From Pseudomonadota bacterium (lineage in GTDB: Bacteria; Pseudomonadota; Gammaproteobacteria; Burkholderiales; Burkholderiaceae_C): DNA of 51,613 nucleotides. The stretch spans positions 1 to 51,613 of the forward strand of contig JAJZEC010000022.1 in NCBI GenBank assembly GCA_021805825.1. The letters run 5' to 3'. This document shows, in pieces, positions 34,130-42,772 of the stretch; the stretch's first letter is position 1; every line of letters starts with the position of its first letter. A program made the translations under genes and the position numbers. The notes beneath the pieces were generated by a model. That model did no database searches. It was not told where the DNA came from and saw only the letters and a program-made list of their open reading frames with translations.

Positions 34130-35761
34130 ATGATGGGTTTGATGCAGCAGCAGCCGTTGCTGATTTCCCGCTTGATCGATTTCGCGGCCCGCTTCCATGG
34201 CGACACCGAGATCGTGTCGCGGCGCGTCGAGGGCGACCGCCACCGTACGACCTGGGCACAGGTGCAGCGTCGCAGCATGCGCCTGGCGCGCGGCCTGGAC
34301 GCCTGGGGCCTGCAGCGTGGCGACCGCGTGGGCACGCTGGCCTGGAACGGCTACCGCCACCTGGAGCTGTACTACGGGGTGTCCGGCAGCGGGCGCGTGC
34401 TGCACACCGTGAATCCCCGGCTGCACTCCGATCAGATCGCGTGGATCATCAACCATGCCGGCGACAAGGCCCTGGCCTTCGACATGACTTTCGCGCCGAT
34501 CATCCGCAGCATCGCGGCCTCCTGTCCGCAGGTGGCGCATTGGGTGGCGCTGTGCGACGAGGGTGCGCTGCCGGCCGACCTGGTGCAGGCGGTGCCGGGC
34601 CTGCTCAGCTACGAGGCCTGGCTCGACGGCCAGGGCGATGCGGCCTACGCGTGGCCGATCCTCGACGAGAACGAGGCTTCGAGCCTGTGCTACACCAGCG
34701 GCACGACCGGCAACCCGAAGGGGGTTCTGTACAGCCACCGCTCGACCCTGCTGCACGCGGCCGCGGGCGCCTTGCCCGACGTGATGTGCCTGGCGGCGGC
34801 CGATTCGGTGCTGCCGGTGGTGCCCATGTTCCACGTCAACGCCTGGGGCTCGCCCTACGCCGCGGCCATGGTGGGTTGCAAGCTGGTGATGCCGGGCCCG
34901 GCGCTCGACGGGGCTTCGCTGTTCGAACTGATGGACGATGAAGGCGTGACCTTGTCGGCCGGCGTGCCCACCGTGTGGCTGGGCCTGCTGGCCAGCATGC
35001 GCGAGCACGGCCGGCGTCCGTCGGCGCTGCAGCGGGTGCTGATTGGTGGGTCGGCGGCGCCGCCGGCGATGATCGAGGCCTTCCAGAAGGACTTCGACGT
35101 GGAGGTGCGCCACGCCTGGGGCATGACCGAGCTCAGCCCGCTGGGCACTTCGGCGGCCTTCAAGTTCAAGCATGCGCAGATGGACGCCGCGCAACGATTG
35201 CAGGTGCAGACCGCGCAGGGGCGCGCGCTGTTCGGCGTGGATCTGCGCGTGGTCGATGCGCGCGGGGCCGAATTGCCCTGGGATGGCCGCTCGGTGGGCG
35301 AACTCGAGGTGCGCGGGCCCTGGGTGCTGTCGGACTACTACGAGTCGGGCCTGCCCAATCCCCTGCACGACGGCTGGTTCCCCACGGGTGACGTGGTGTC
35401 GATCGATGCCGACGGCTACATGCGCATCGTCGACCGCAGCAAGGACGTGATCAAGTCCGGTGGGGAGTGGATCAGCTCGATCGACATCGAGAACGTGGCC
35501 ATGGCGCATCCCGCCGTGGCGATGGCCGCATGCGTGGCCGTGCCGCATCCCAAATGGGACGAGCGCCCGTTGCTGGTGGTGGTGCGCAAGCCCGGCGCCG
35601 AGGTGCAGGCGCGCGAACTGCTCGCCTTCTACGAGGGCAAGGTGGCCAAGTGGTGGATTCCCGACGACGTGATGTTCGTCGAGAGCATTCCGCTCGGGGC
35701 CACCGGCAAGATCCTCAAGACCCGCTTGCGCGAACAACTGCTCGGCCCCGCCGCGGGCTGA
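34130..35761 (+). CDS. medium/long-chain fatty-acyl-CoA synthetase
   Basis: 543 residues of the ANL superfamily; activates a fatty acid with ATP to an acyl-adenylate, then to acyl-CoA. P-loop CYTSGTTGNPKGVLYSHRS at about residue 185, HAWGMTELSPLG as the adenylate motif, GWFPTGDVVSIDADGYM, DRSKDVIKSGGEWIS and the terminal catalytic Lys in LGATGKILKTRLR. The 13-residue SPLGTSAAFKFKH region and length fit the FadD3/AlkK-type medium-chain group. AGGAG lies seven bases before ATG 34130, with a second ATG three bases on. Stands alone, divergent from fdxA. Confidence 0.92.
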   Translation: MMGLMQQQPLLISRLIDFAARFHGDTEIVSRRVEGDRHRTTWAQVQRRSMRLARGLDAWGLQRGDRVGTLAWNGYRHLELYYGVSGSGRVLHTVNPRLHSDQIAWIINHAGDKALAFDMTFAPIIRSIAASCPQVAHWVALCDEGALPADLVQAVPGLLSYEAWLDGQGDAAYAWPILDENEASSLCYTSGTTGNPKGVLYSHRSTLLHAAAGALPDVMCLAAADSVLPVVPMFHVNAWGSPYAAAMVGCKLVMPGPALDGASLFELMDDEGVTLSAGVPTVWLGLLASMREHGRRPSALQRVLIGGSAAPPAMIEAFQKDFDVEVRHAWGMTELSPLGTSAAFKFKHAQMDAAQRLQVQTAQGRALFGVDLRVVDARGAELPWDGRSVGELEVRGPWVLSDYYESGLPNPLHDGWFPTGDVVSIDADGYMRIVDRSKDVIKSGGEWISSIDIENVAMAHPAVAMAACVAVPHPKWDERPLLVVVRKPGAEVQARELLAFYEGKVAKWWIPDDVMFVESIPLGATGKILKTRLREQLLGPAAG

Positions 35762-35832
35762 GCGCGCGCGGAGCCTGCAGGCGCTGCGCCGCGCGGCGAC
35801 GACGCGGTCGGCGCCCGCTTCGACGATCTCCT

Positions 35833-35872
35833 GCTGCAGCCACGCTGGCGCCGGCGCCAGCGTGGCTGCAGC
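35833..35872. repeat. 40-bp perfect palindrome
   Basis: Two 20-base arms with no loop, GCTGCAGCCACGCTGG... and its exact complement, symmetric about GGCGCC/GGCGCC. It lies in the 303-bp gene-free stretch (35762-36064) between the acyl-CoA synthetase and the APC transporter, 72 bp past the former's stop. No T-run follows in either direction, so it is not a typical intrinsic terminator. Apart from the transporter's ribosome site, nothing else was seen in this gap. Confidence 0.92.
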
Positions 35873-36064
35873 TCGTCCGCGCCGGCTGCGGATATTGCAA
35901 CGTCAGGCTAATGGCCGTTTGCGCGTGGGGGCGTGCCGCGTGGGCGCTGCACGGGCCTTGCGCTGCGCGTCCAATGCCGGGAACTTGCCTGCCTCCCGGC
36001 CTTGTACCCCATGGTCGCAGTGCGCGGGCAGTCCCGCAGTTCCCGAGACGACCTGGAGGTTCCC

Positions 36065-37648
36065 ATGCAATCGCGCATCGGTTCGTGGCAGCTCGCGTTG
36101 GTGTCGCTTGGCAGCGTCATCGGTTCGGGTTGGCTGTTTTCCCCCTTCTACGGATTGCAGGCCGCGGGCGGCGCGGTGCTGCTGGCATGGCTGCTCGCAG
36201 CCTTGCTGAGCCTGCTCATCTGCCTGACCTTCGCCCGCATGTGCAAGGCCTTCCCGCTCGTTGGGGGAACCTATCGCCTGCTGGGTATCACCCATCCCGG
36301 AAGCACCTCGCGGCTGTTCCTGATCGTCGGTTGGCTGAGCTTCGTCGTGCTGCTTCCGCTGGAGGCGCAGTCGGTCGTGCAGTACCTGGGATTCTGGTTT
36401 CCCCGGCTGCTGCACCACGCCCCCGGCGGCGAGGTCGACCTGAGCTGGTCGGGCCTGGCGGTGGCGGTGGTCGTCGGGCTGTGCGTGACCTGGTTCAACA
36501 CCCTGCACATCAGCCGGGTCGCGCAGGCCAATGCCTTGGTCAGCGTCTGGAAGCTGCTGATCCCGCTGCTGCTCGCACTGGTCGTGATCATCGGCTTCGG
36601 CAGCATGGAGCAGTTCGGGCGCTACTGGAACCGCGGCATGCTCGACTTCGAGCCCGCGATGCAGGCAGTCGTCGGCAGCGGCCTGGTGTTTGCCTTCACC
36701 GGCTTCCAGAACGGCCTGATGCTGGCCAACCAGGCCCGCGATCCGCAGCGCGCGGTACCCTATTCGCTGTACCTGCCTCTGCTCCTCGGGCTGTTGCTGT
36801 ACCTGTTGCTGTCGATCAGCTACATGGCCTCGATGCCCGGCGAGGGCAGGGAGCTGGCCAGTGCCGCGGCGCCGCTGCTGGGCCTGCTTTCGGTGCTCGG
36901 GCTGAGCCTGCTGACTCCGGTGCTGCTCGCCGACGCGGTGGTCTCGCCGCTGGGTACCGCCAACGCCTATGTCGCCGCCAGCGGGCGCATTCTGTATGCC
37001 TTCGGCTACGAGGTGCGCCCCGGGAGCCTGTTGACGCGGTTGAACCGCCACGGCAGCCCGGCGCTGGCGCTGTGGGTCAATGCCGCGGTCGGCCTGCTGT
37101 TCCTGCTGCCCTTTCCAACCTGGAAGCAACTGGTCAGCCTGATGTCGTCGATGATGGTGTTCACCTTCGCTTCGGCGCCGGTCAGCCTGGGCGCGCTGGC
37201 CGCGATGCGCCGCCCGGCTGGCGAGTTACCCGCGCGCCTGTCCCCGACGAGCGGGCTGCGCGCGCAATGCGTAGGTGTGGCAGGCTTCCTGGGCTGCACC
37301 TGGATGGTCTACTGGAGCGGCGCGCACAACCTGGCGCTGCTGTGGGCGACCTTGGCACTGGCCATGGTCGCCCACGGCTGGTTGGAGGCCCGCTTCGCCG
37401 GCATCCGCGATGCCCTGCGCGAGAACCTGCACATGCTGATGCTGGTGGCCGGGCTGTGGCTGCTGGCGTGGCTGCGGCAGCGGGATCTGCTGGCCTTCCC
37501 ATGGGACAACGTGCTGGCCGCCGCGGCCGGCCTGGCGGCCTACGCGGTGTTCGTCGGCGCGCGTCTGGAGGCCGCGCAGATCGACCGCAACGTGGATCGT
37601 GCCGACAGCGAACGGCGCGGCGATGCGATGCGCGCGGCGGCGACCTGA
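36065..37648 (+). CDS. APC-family amino-acid permease
   Basis: 527 residues, 12 to 14 membrane helices. It begins with the APC helix-1 motif LGSVIGSGWLFSPFYGLQAAGG, the unwound G-S-G substrate site, then helix 2 and LVGGTYRLLGITHP. WFNTLHISRVAQANAL and FAFTGFQNGLMLANQARDPQR are also typical of this transporter group (aspartate/glutamate-type permeases). The C-terminal 30 residues are soluble and charged. ATG 36065 is preceded by GGAGG at a five-base spacing. The substrate is not determinable, and no metabolic neighbour points to one. Confidence 0.88.
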   Translation: MQSRIGSWQLALVSLGSVIGSGWLFSPFYGLQAAGGAVLLAWLLAALLSLLICLTFARMCKAFPLVGGTYRLLGITHPGSTSRLFLIVGWLSFVVLLPLEAQSVVQYLGFWFPRLLHHAPGGEVDLSWSGLAVAVVVGLCVTWFNTLHISRVAQANALVSVWKLLIPLLLALVVIIGFGSMEQFGRYWNRGMLDFEPAMQAVVGSGLVFAFTGFQNGLMLANQARDPQRAVPYSLYLPLLLGLLLYLLLSISYMASMPGEGRELASAAAPLLGLLSVLGLSLLTPVLLADAVVSPLGTANAYVAASGRILYAFGYEVRPGSLLTRLNRHGSPALALWVNAAVGLLFLLPFPTWKQLVSLMSSMMVFTFASAPVSLGALAAMRRPAGELPARLSPTSGLRAQCVGVAGFLGCTWMVYWSGAHNLALLWATLALAMVAHGWLEARFAGIRDALRENLHMLMLVAGLWLLAWLRQRDLLAFPWDNVLAAAAGLAAYAVFVGARLEAAQIDRNVDRADSERRGDAMRAAAT

Positions 37649-37681
37649 TCCCTTGCCCGTTCGTGCGCGCCGTTCTTTCAA

Positions 37682-37699
37682 TATACTAGGCGCGGTATA
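37682..37699. promoter_or_regulatory. candidate operator/promoter before the MBL hydrolase
   Basis: TATAC-N8-GTATA inverted repeat about 70 bp upstream of the hydrolase start. It is AT-rich in a GC-rich setting, and GGTATAG could serve as a -10. ArsR-family (BigR-type) regulators bind such sites before persulfide-handling MBL genes elsewhere; no such regulator is beside it here. Confidence 0.35.
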
Positions 37700-37766
37700 G
37701 AGGCGGCCGCGGGCCTCCGGGGCCCCCGAAGGCGCGGCCGGCAGCAGCCGAACCGGGAGGAGTGCG

Positions 37767-38669
37767 ATGGAAACGATGCAGGACGAGGCGCAGCAGGGAG
37801 TCGCCCAGGGCGGGCAGCCGCGGGTTCGCAGCTGGTTCCATGCTCCCACCAACACGGCCTGCCATCTGATCATCGATCCACACACCGGTCGCAGCGCGCT
37901 GGTCGACAGCGTGCTGGATTTTGATTACGCCTCGGGCCGGACCCGCACCACCTTCGCCGACGAGATCATCGCCTTCGTGCGCGGTGAGGGACTGCAGCTC
38001 GACTGGCTGCTGGAGACCCATGCGCACGCCGATCATCTGTCGGCCGCGGCCTACATCCAGCGCCAGCTGGGCGGGAGGATCGCGATCGGCGAACACATCC
38101 GCGAGGTGCAGCATGTGTTCGCCGAGTTGTTCCACGACCCGGCGATTCCCCGCGACGGCAGACCCTTCGACCACCTGTTCCGGGACGGCGAGGAGTTCGC
38201 CGTGGGCTCGCTGCGGGCGCGGGTGATGCACACGCCGGGGCATACTCCGGCCTGCGTCGTCTACGTCGTCGGCGATTGCGCCTTTGTCGGCGATACCCTG
38301 TTCATGCCGGATTACGGAACCGCGCGCTGCGACTTTCCCGGGGGCGATGCCCACCAGCTCTACGCCTCGGTGCGCCGCATCTTCGAACTGCCGCCTGACA
38401 CCCGGCTGTACCTGTGCCACGACTACATGCCCGGCGGCCGCGAGCCGCGCTGGGTGTGTACGGTGCGCGAGCAGCGGCAGGCCAACGTGCAGATCCACGA
38501 CGGCGTCGGTGAAGAGGAGTTCGTGGCCTTCCGCAAGCGGCGCGATGCCACGCTGGGCATGCCCGCGCTGATCATGCCTTCGATCCAGGTCAATGTCCGT
38601 GGAGGGCACATGCCGGCCCCGGAGGCCAATGGCATCAGCTACCTGAAGGTGCCGATCGACGCGGTCTGA
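37767..38669 (+). CDS. MBL-fold hydrolase of the persulfide dioxygenase-like group
   Basis: 300 residues. Metallo-beta-lactamase metal motif ETHAHADHLSAA (HxHxDH) near residue 90, HTPGHTPACVVY, GDTLFMPDYGTARCDFPGGD and a final CHDYMPGG. The DYGTARCDFPGGDA segment is typical of ETHE1/BLH-type persulfide dioxygenases, single-iron enzymes that oxidise glutathione persulfide. Full persulfide dioxygenases often carry or adjoin a rhodanese domain, which is absent here. GGGAGGAG precedes ATG 37767. Monocistronic between larger genes, with its own AT-rich upstream element. Confidence 0.85.
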   Translation: METMQDEAQQGVAQGGQPRVRSWFHAPTNTACHLIIDPHTGRSALVDSVLDFDYASGRTRTTFADEIIAFVRGEGLQLDWLLETHAHADHLSAAAYIQRQLGGRIAIGEHIREVQHVFAELFHDPAIPRDGRPFDHLFRDGEEFAVGSLRARVMHTPGHTPACVVYVVGDCAFVGDTLFMPDYGTARCDFPGGDAHQLYASVRRIFELPPDTRLYLCHDYMPGGREPRWVCTVREQRQANVQIHDGVGEEEFVAFRKRRDATLGMPALIMPSIQVNVRGGHMPAPEANGISYLKVPIDAV

Positions 38670-38734
38670 GTACCCCGGGTCGGCTCGGGTATTCGGGCGC
38701 CGTAGACTAGCGGGCTTTGCCCCGCACCGCAACG

Positions 38735-41158
38735 ATGAGCCTGCCCGACCGCACCCACCCCGCGTCTGCATCGACTGCCTTCCCGAGCCCGGCGGCCACG
38801 GCCGCCGCGACGCCCCAGCCGCCGCAGCGCGACCCCGCGGCGCAGCAGGCCAGGATCCTCGCGCAACTGGCGGCCGAGCTGCAACTGCGCGTGGAGCAGG
38901 TCGGCGCAGCGGTGGATCTGCTCGATGGCGGGGCGACGGTTCCCTTCATCGCCCGCTACCGCAAGGAAGCCACCGCGGGCATGAGCGACGAGCACCTGCG
39001 ACTGCTCGAGCAGCGCCTGGGCAGCTTGCGCGAGCTCGAACAGCGCCGCGCGGCGATCCTCAAGTCGATTGCCCAGCAGGGCAAGCTGAGCCCGCAGTTG
39101 CTGCAGTCGATCGACGCCGCCACCCAGCGCCAGCAGCTCGAGGATCTGTACCTGCCGTACAAGCCGCGCCTGGTGACGCGGGCACAGAAGGCGCGTGCCG
39201 CCGGCCTGGCGCCGCTGGCCGAACAGCTGTTCGCCGACCCCACCCTCGACCCGAGCAGCCGGGCGCAGGCTTTCGTGCGCGCCGAGAAGGGCGAGGATGG
39301 CTCGGATTTCACGAGTGTCGAGGCCTGCCTCGACGGCGCGCGCGACATCCTGGTCGAAGGCTGGGCCGAGGATCCGGCGCTCGTCGGCTCGCTGCGCGCA
39401 TGGCTTTGGGGCTGCGCGCTGCTGCGCTCCCGGGTGCGCGAGGGCAAGGAGGGCGAAGGCGCGAATTTCCAGGACTATTTCGACCATGTCGAAGCGCTGG
39501 CGCGCGTACCCTCGCACCGCGCGCTGGCCATGCTGCGCGGGCGCACGCAGGAAATCCTGGATCTGGCTCTGGAGTTGCCGCAGGCCGGCGAGGGCGCGGT
39601 GCTGAACCTGGCGCAGCAGCGCATCGCGGCCCATGCGGGGTGGGCGCACGCCGGCCGTGCCGCCGATGACTGGCTGCAGCGCTGCGTGCAGTGGGCCTGG
39701 CGCGTGAAGCTGTCGCTGTCGCTGCAGCGCGATCTGCTGGCGCGCCTGCGCGAAGCCGCCGAGGAGCAGGCCATCGCGGTGTTCGGCTCCAACCTGCGCG
39801 ATCTGCTGCTGGCCGCGCCGGCGGGGGCGAAGACCATCCTGGGGCTGGATCCGGGAATCCGCACCGGGGTGAAGGTGGCGGTGATCGACGCCACCGGCAA
39901 GGTGCTCGAGACCGCGACCATCCATCCCCACGAACCGCGGCGCGACTGGGAGGGCAGCCTGCAGCGCCTGGGCGAACTGGGCCGGCGGCATCGCGTGGGC
40001 ATGGTCGCCATCGGCAACGGCACCGCCAGCCGCGAGACGACGCGCCTGGTCTCGGATCTGGCGCGACGCCACCCCGAACTCCAGCTGCTGCAGCTGGTGG
40101 TCAGCGAGGCCGGGGCCTCGGTGTACTCGGCCAGTGAACTGGCCTCGCGGGAACTGCCCGGGCTGGACGTGAGCCTGCGCGGCGCGGTGTCCATTGCGCG
40201 ACGCGTGCAGGATCCGCTGGCCGAGCTGGTGAAAATCGATCCCAAGAGCATCGGGGTCGGGCAGTACCAGCACGATGTCGACCAGGGCCTGCTCGCGCGC
40301 CGCCTGGATGCTGTGGTGGAGGATTGCGTGAACCGCGTCGGCGTGGATCTCAACACCGCGTCGCCGGCGCTGCTGGCCCGCGTGGCCGGGCTGAACGCGC
40401 GCATCGCCGAGCAGATCGTGCAGCGCCGCGACCAGACCGGCGCCTTTCGCAGCCGCGCCGCGCTGCGGGACGTTCCGGGGCTGGGACCGAAGACCTTCGA
40501 ACAGGCGGCGGGCTTCCTGCGCATCCGCGACGGGGAGAACCCGCTGGATCGCTCGGCGGTGCACCCGGAGAGCTATCCGCTGGTCGAACGCATTCTGGCT
40601 GCCGCCGGCCAACCCATCGAGCTGCTGATGGGAGACGCCACGCGCTTGCGCGCGCTGCGCGCGGAAGCCTTCGTCGACCAGCGCTATGGATTGTTCACGG
40701 TGCGCGACGTGCTGGCCGAGCTGGAGAAGCCTGGGCGCGACCCCAGGCCGCAGCTGCGCGTGGCGCGCCTGCAGGAAGACGTGCAATCCATCGCGGATCT
40801 GCGCACGGGCATGCGCCTGGAAGGCACGGTGAGCAATGTGGCCGCTTTCGGTGCCTTCGTCGACCTCGGCGTGCATTGCGACGGACTGGTGCATGTCTCC
40901 CAGCTGGCAGATCGCTTCGTCGGTACTCCTGCCGAGGTCGTCAAGGTCGGCGACGTGGTGCAGGTGACGGTGCTCGAGGTCGACCTCCAGCGCCAGCGCA
41001 TTGCGCTGAGCATGCGCAGCCAGCCCGAGGTCGGCCGGCCCGCGCCGGCCGCCTTGTCCAAGGCCCGCGGCAGCACCTCCGGCCCGCGCGCCGCGCGGCC
41101 GCAGGTGGAGTCGGCAATGGCCGCGGCCTTCGCCCGCCTCGGCAAGCCGCCGCGCTGA
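38735..41158 (+). CDS. tex: Tex RNA-binding transcription accessory protein
   Basis: About 807 residues. After an Ala/Pro-rich N-terminal stretch comes the Tex N-domain (LLDGGATVPFIARYRKEATA), the RNase H-like YqgF module starting LGLDPGIRTGVKVAVID, the helix-hairpin-helix pairs (NTASPALLARVAGLNARIAE, RDVPGLGPKTFEQAAGFLR) and a C-terminal S1 domain from RTGMRLEGTVSNVAAFG. Tex is a conserved nucleic-acid-binding protein linked to transcription elongation and stress. The tail after S1 is a short Ala/Arg-rich extension. A TTG at 38717 is an alternative start. Confidence 0.95.
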   Translation: MSLPDRTHPASASTAFPSPAATAAATPQPPQRDPAAQQARILAQLAAELQLRVEQVGAAVDLLDGGATVPFIARYRKEATAGMSDEHLRLLEQRLGSLRELEQRRAAILKSIAQQGKLSPQLLQSIDAATQRQQLEDLYLPYKPRLVTRAQKARAAGLAPLAEQLFADPTLDPSSRAQAFVRAEKGEDGSDFTSVEACLDGARDILVEGWAEDPALVGSLRAWLWGCALLRSRVREGKEGEGANFQDYFDHVEALARVPSHRALAMLRGRTQEILDLALELPQAGEGAVLNLAQQRIAAHAGWAHAGRAADDWLQRCVQWAWRVKLSLSLQRDLLARLREAAEEQAIAVFGSNLRDLLLAAPAGAKTILGLDPGIRTGVKVAVIDATGKVLETATIHPHEPRRDWEGSLQRLGELGRRHRVGMVAIGNGTASRETTRLVSDLARRHPELQLLQLVVSEAGASVYSASELASRELPGLDVSLRGAVSIARRVQDPLAELVKIDPKSIGVGQYQHDVDQGLLARRLDAVVEDCVNRVGVDLNTASPALLARVAGLNARIAEQIVQRRDQTGAFRSRAALRDVPGLGPKTFEQAAGFLRIRDGENPLDRSAVHPESYPLVERILAAAGQPIELLMGDATRLRALRAEAFVDQRYGLFTVRDVLAELEKPGRDPRPQLRVARLQEDVQSIADLRTGMRLEGTVSNVAAFGAFVDLGVHCDGLVHVSQLADRFVGTPAEVVKVGDVVQVTVLEVDLQRQRIALSMRSQPEVGRPAPAALSKARGSTSGPRAARPQVESAMAAAFARLGKPPR

Positions 41159-41249
41159 GCGCAGGCGCGAAGCGCCGGCACGGGTGTCCTGCTCGCGGCT
41201 TCCCGGGCCTTCGCCGGCAGGGCGTGGGGACTGAGCATTTCCAGGCGCT

Positions 41250-41263
41250 TTGATGCATGTCAA
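41250..41263. promoter_or_regulatory. FNR/ANR box upstream of ccoG
   Basis: TTGAT-GCAT-GTCAA, matching the FNR consensus TTGAT-N4-ATCAA in nine of ten positions, 66 bp before ATG 41329. It predicts activation of ccoG at low oxygen by the FNR protein encoded 1.5 kb downstream. Confidence 0.7.
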
Positions 41264-41328
41264 GTAGGACGTGCGCGGCCTCGGATACCTTGCGGTCCAT
41301 TGCCCCGAGCCTTTGCTTCCTCCCATCC

Positions 41329-42453
41329 ATGCGCAACTCCCCGCAGAGCACCGAGCAAATCCTGCGCGATACACGGCGCAAGATCTACAGCGGGTCGGTT
41401 GCCGGGGTGTACGCACGGCGGCGCGTGGCGATGGTCTGGGTGACGCAGATTCTTTTCTACGGAGCGCCCTGGCTTCTCTGGAACGGACGCCAGGCGCTGC
41501 TGCTGGATCTGGCGCACCGCAGGCTCGATCTGTTCGGCCTCATGCTTTGGCCGCAGGATCTGTTGCTGCTCGGGTTTCTGCTGTTGCTGATCGCCGTCTG
41601 CGCGCTGCTGCTGTTCACCGTGGTCGCCGGGCGGCTGTTCTGCGGCTATGCCTGTCCGCAGAGCGTGTATACGGAAATCTTCCTGTGGATCGAACGCTGG
41701 GTCGAAGGCGACCGCCTGGCGCGCATACGCCTGGATTCGCGGCCGATGGATGCGCGCAAGTTCCTGCGCAAGGCCGCCAAGCATGGACTGTGGATCGCCC
41801 TGGCGCTGTGGACGGGCTTCACCTTCGTCGGCTATTTCAGCCCGATTCGTCAGCTCGCGCAAGACGCATCCCGACTCGGCATCGGCGACTGGCAGACGTT
41901 CTGGATCGCCTTCTATGCGCTGGCCACCTACGGCAATGCCGGCTTCCTGCGCGAGCAGGTCTGCAAGTCGATGTGCCCTTATGCACGCATGCAGCCGCTG
42001 CTGTTCGATCAGGATACGCCGCGCGTGGTCTACGACAGCGCGCGTGGCGAACCAAGGGGCCTTGGTCGAGAGCTTTCCGCCCCCGCGCAAGGCCGCGGAG
42101 CGTGCGCCGACTGCTCGGTGTGCGTGCAGGTGTGCCCGACGGGGATCGACATCCGTGAAGGCGCTCAGGATCTGTGCATCGACTGCGGAGCCTGCGTCGA
42201 TGCCTGCGACCAGGTGATGCGCAGCCTGCGGCAACCGCAGGGGCTCATCGGCTACGCCGACGGCGGCGCCCGGCCGCAGTCCTGGGGCCCACGCCAGACC
42301 TGGGCGCGCATGCGACGCCCGCGCGTGGCGCTGGGCGGTGCCGTGCTGCTGCTGTTGCTGCTGGCGTTCGCCGGGGTGCTGCTGCGCAGTCCACCCGCGC
42401 GCGGACTGCAAGCCGCGGCGACGGTCGTCGCAGCGCCGGGGCAGGCGTCGTGA
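41329..42453 (+). CDS. ccoG: CcoG-type cbb3 oxidase assembly protein, short form
   Basis: 374 residues. CcoG is a membrane iron-sulfur protein for maturation of cbb3 cytochrome c oxidase, involved in copper reduction. Membrane helices flank CGYACPQSVYTEIF and CKSMCPYARMQPLLF, and two 4Fe-4S motifs follow (CADCSVCVQVCPTGIDIR, then CIDCGACVDACDQVM). Typical CcoG proteins are about 470 residues and end in an Ig-like FixG_C domain. Here the protein stops right after the last helix (VLLLLLLAFAGVLLRS), so that domain is missing. The stop overlaps the next gene by four bases. Two in-frame earlier starts are less likely. Confidence 0.92.
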   Translation: MRNSPQSTEQILRDTRRKIYSGSVAGVYARRRVAMVWVTQILFYGAPWLLWNGRQALLLDLAHRRLDLFGLMLWPQDLLLLGFLLLLIAVCALLLFTVVAGRLFCGYACPQSVYTEIFLWIERWVEGDRLARIRLDSRPMDARKFLRKAAKHGLWIALALWTGFTFVGYFSPIRQLAQDASRLGIGDWQTFWIAFYALATYGNAGFLREQVCKSMCPYARMQPLLFDQDTPRVVYDSARGEPRGLGRELSAPAQGRGACADCSVCVQVCPTGIDIREGAQDLCIDCGACVDACDQVMRSLRQPQGLIGYADGGARPQSWGPRQTWARMRRPRVALGGAVLLLLLLAFAGVLLRSPPARGLQAAATVVAAPGQAS

Positions 42454-42743
42454 GGCGCGTCGGTCGATCCTCCGATTTTCTGCGCGCGGCGTGGCCAGCC
42501 TTTCTCGTGGCCGCGCTCGCGAGCGGCCTGCTCATCGCTCTGTTCGATCCGGCGCGCGCGCCGCTGCCTTCGGCGCTCGCCGGCTGGCATCCGCGCGCCA
42601 TCGATTCCCTGCTGTTCCTGTCGCTGTGGCTGGCCTGCTGGGCAGCCGGTGCGCTCAGCCTGTGGCTGTTCGCGCGCCGGCCGGCCGGGGCGGGCGATGT
42701 CTTCGAGGAACGCGACGAGGAGCGTGACGACGCCGTGGAGTAG
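42450..42743 (+). CDS. small two-helix membrane protein coupled to ccoG
   Basis: 97 residues from a GTG overlapping the ccoG stop (GTGA). Two transmembrane helices (FLRAAWPAFLVAALASGLL and DSLLFLSLWLACWAAGALSL) are separated by a short periplasmic loop, with an acidic tail (EERDEERDD). No known family recognised. Tight coupling to ccoG suggests a role in cbb3 oxidase assembly. It converges with fnr across about 30 bp. Confidence 0.72.
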   Translation: MRRVGRSSDFLRAAWPAFLVAALASGLLIALFDPARAPLPSALAGWHPRAIDSLLFLSLWLACWAAGALSLWLFARRPAGAGDVFEERDEERDDAVE

Positions 42744-42772
42744 GGTGCGCAGGGTCGAGCGCAGGCGCCGGC

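Noticed and set aside
38639-41416. Minus-strand open frame of 925 codons opposite tex
   Set aside because: Fully antisense to tex, whose domains are unmistakable.
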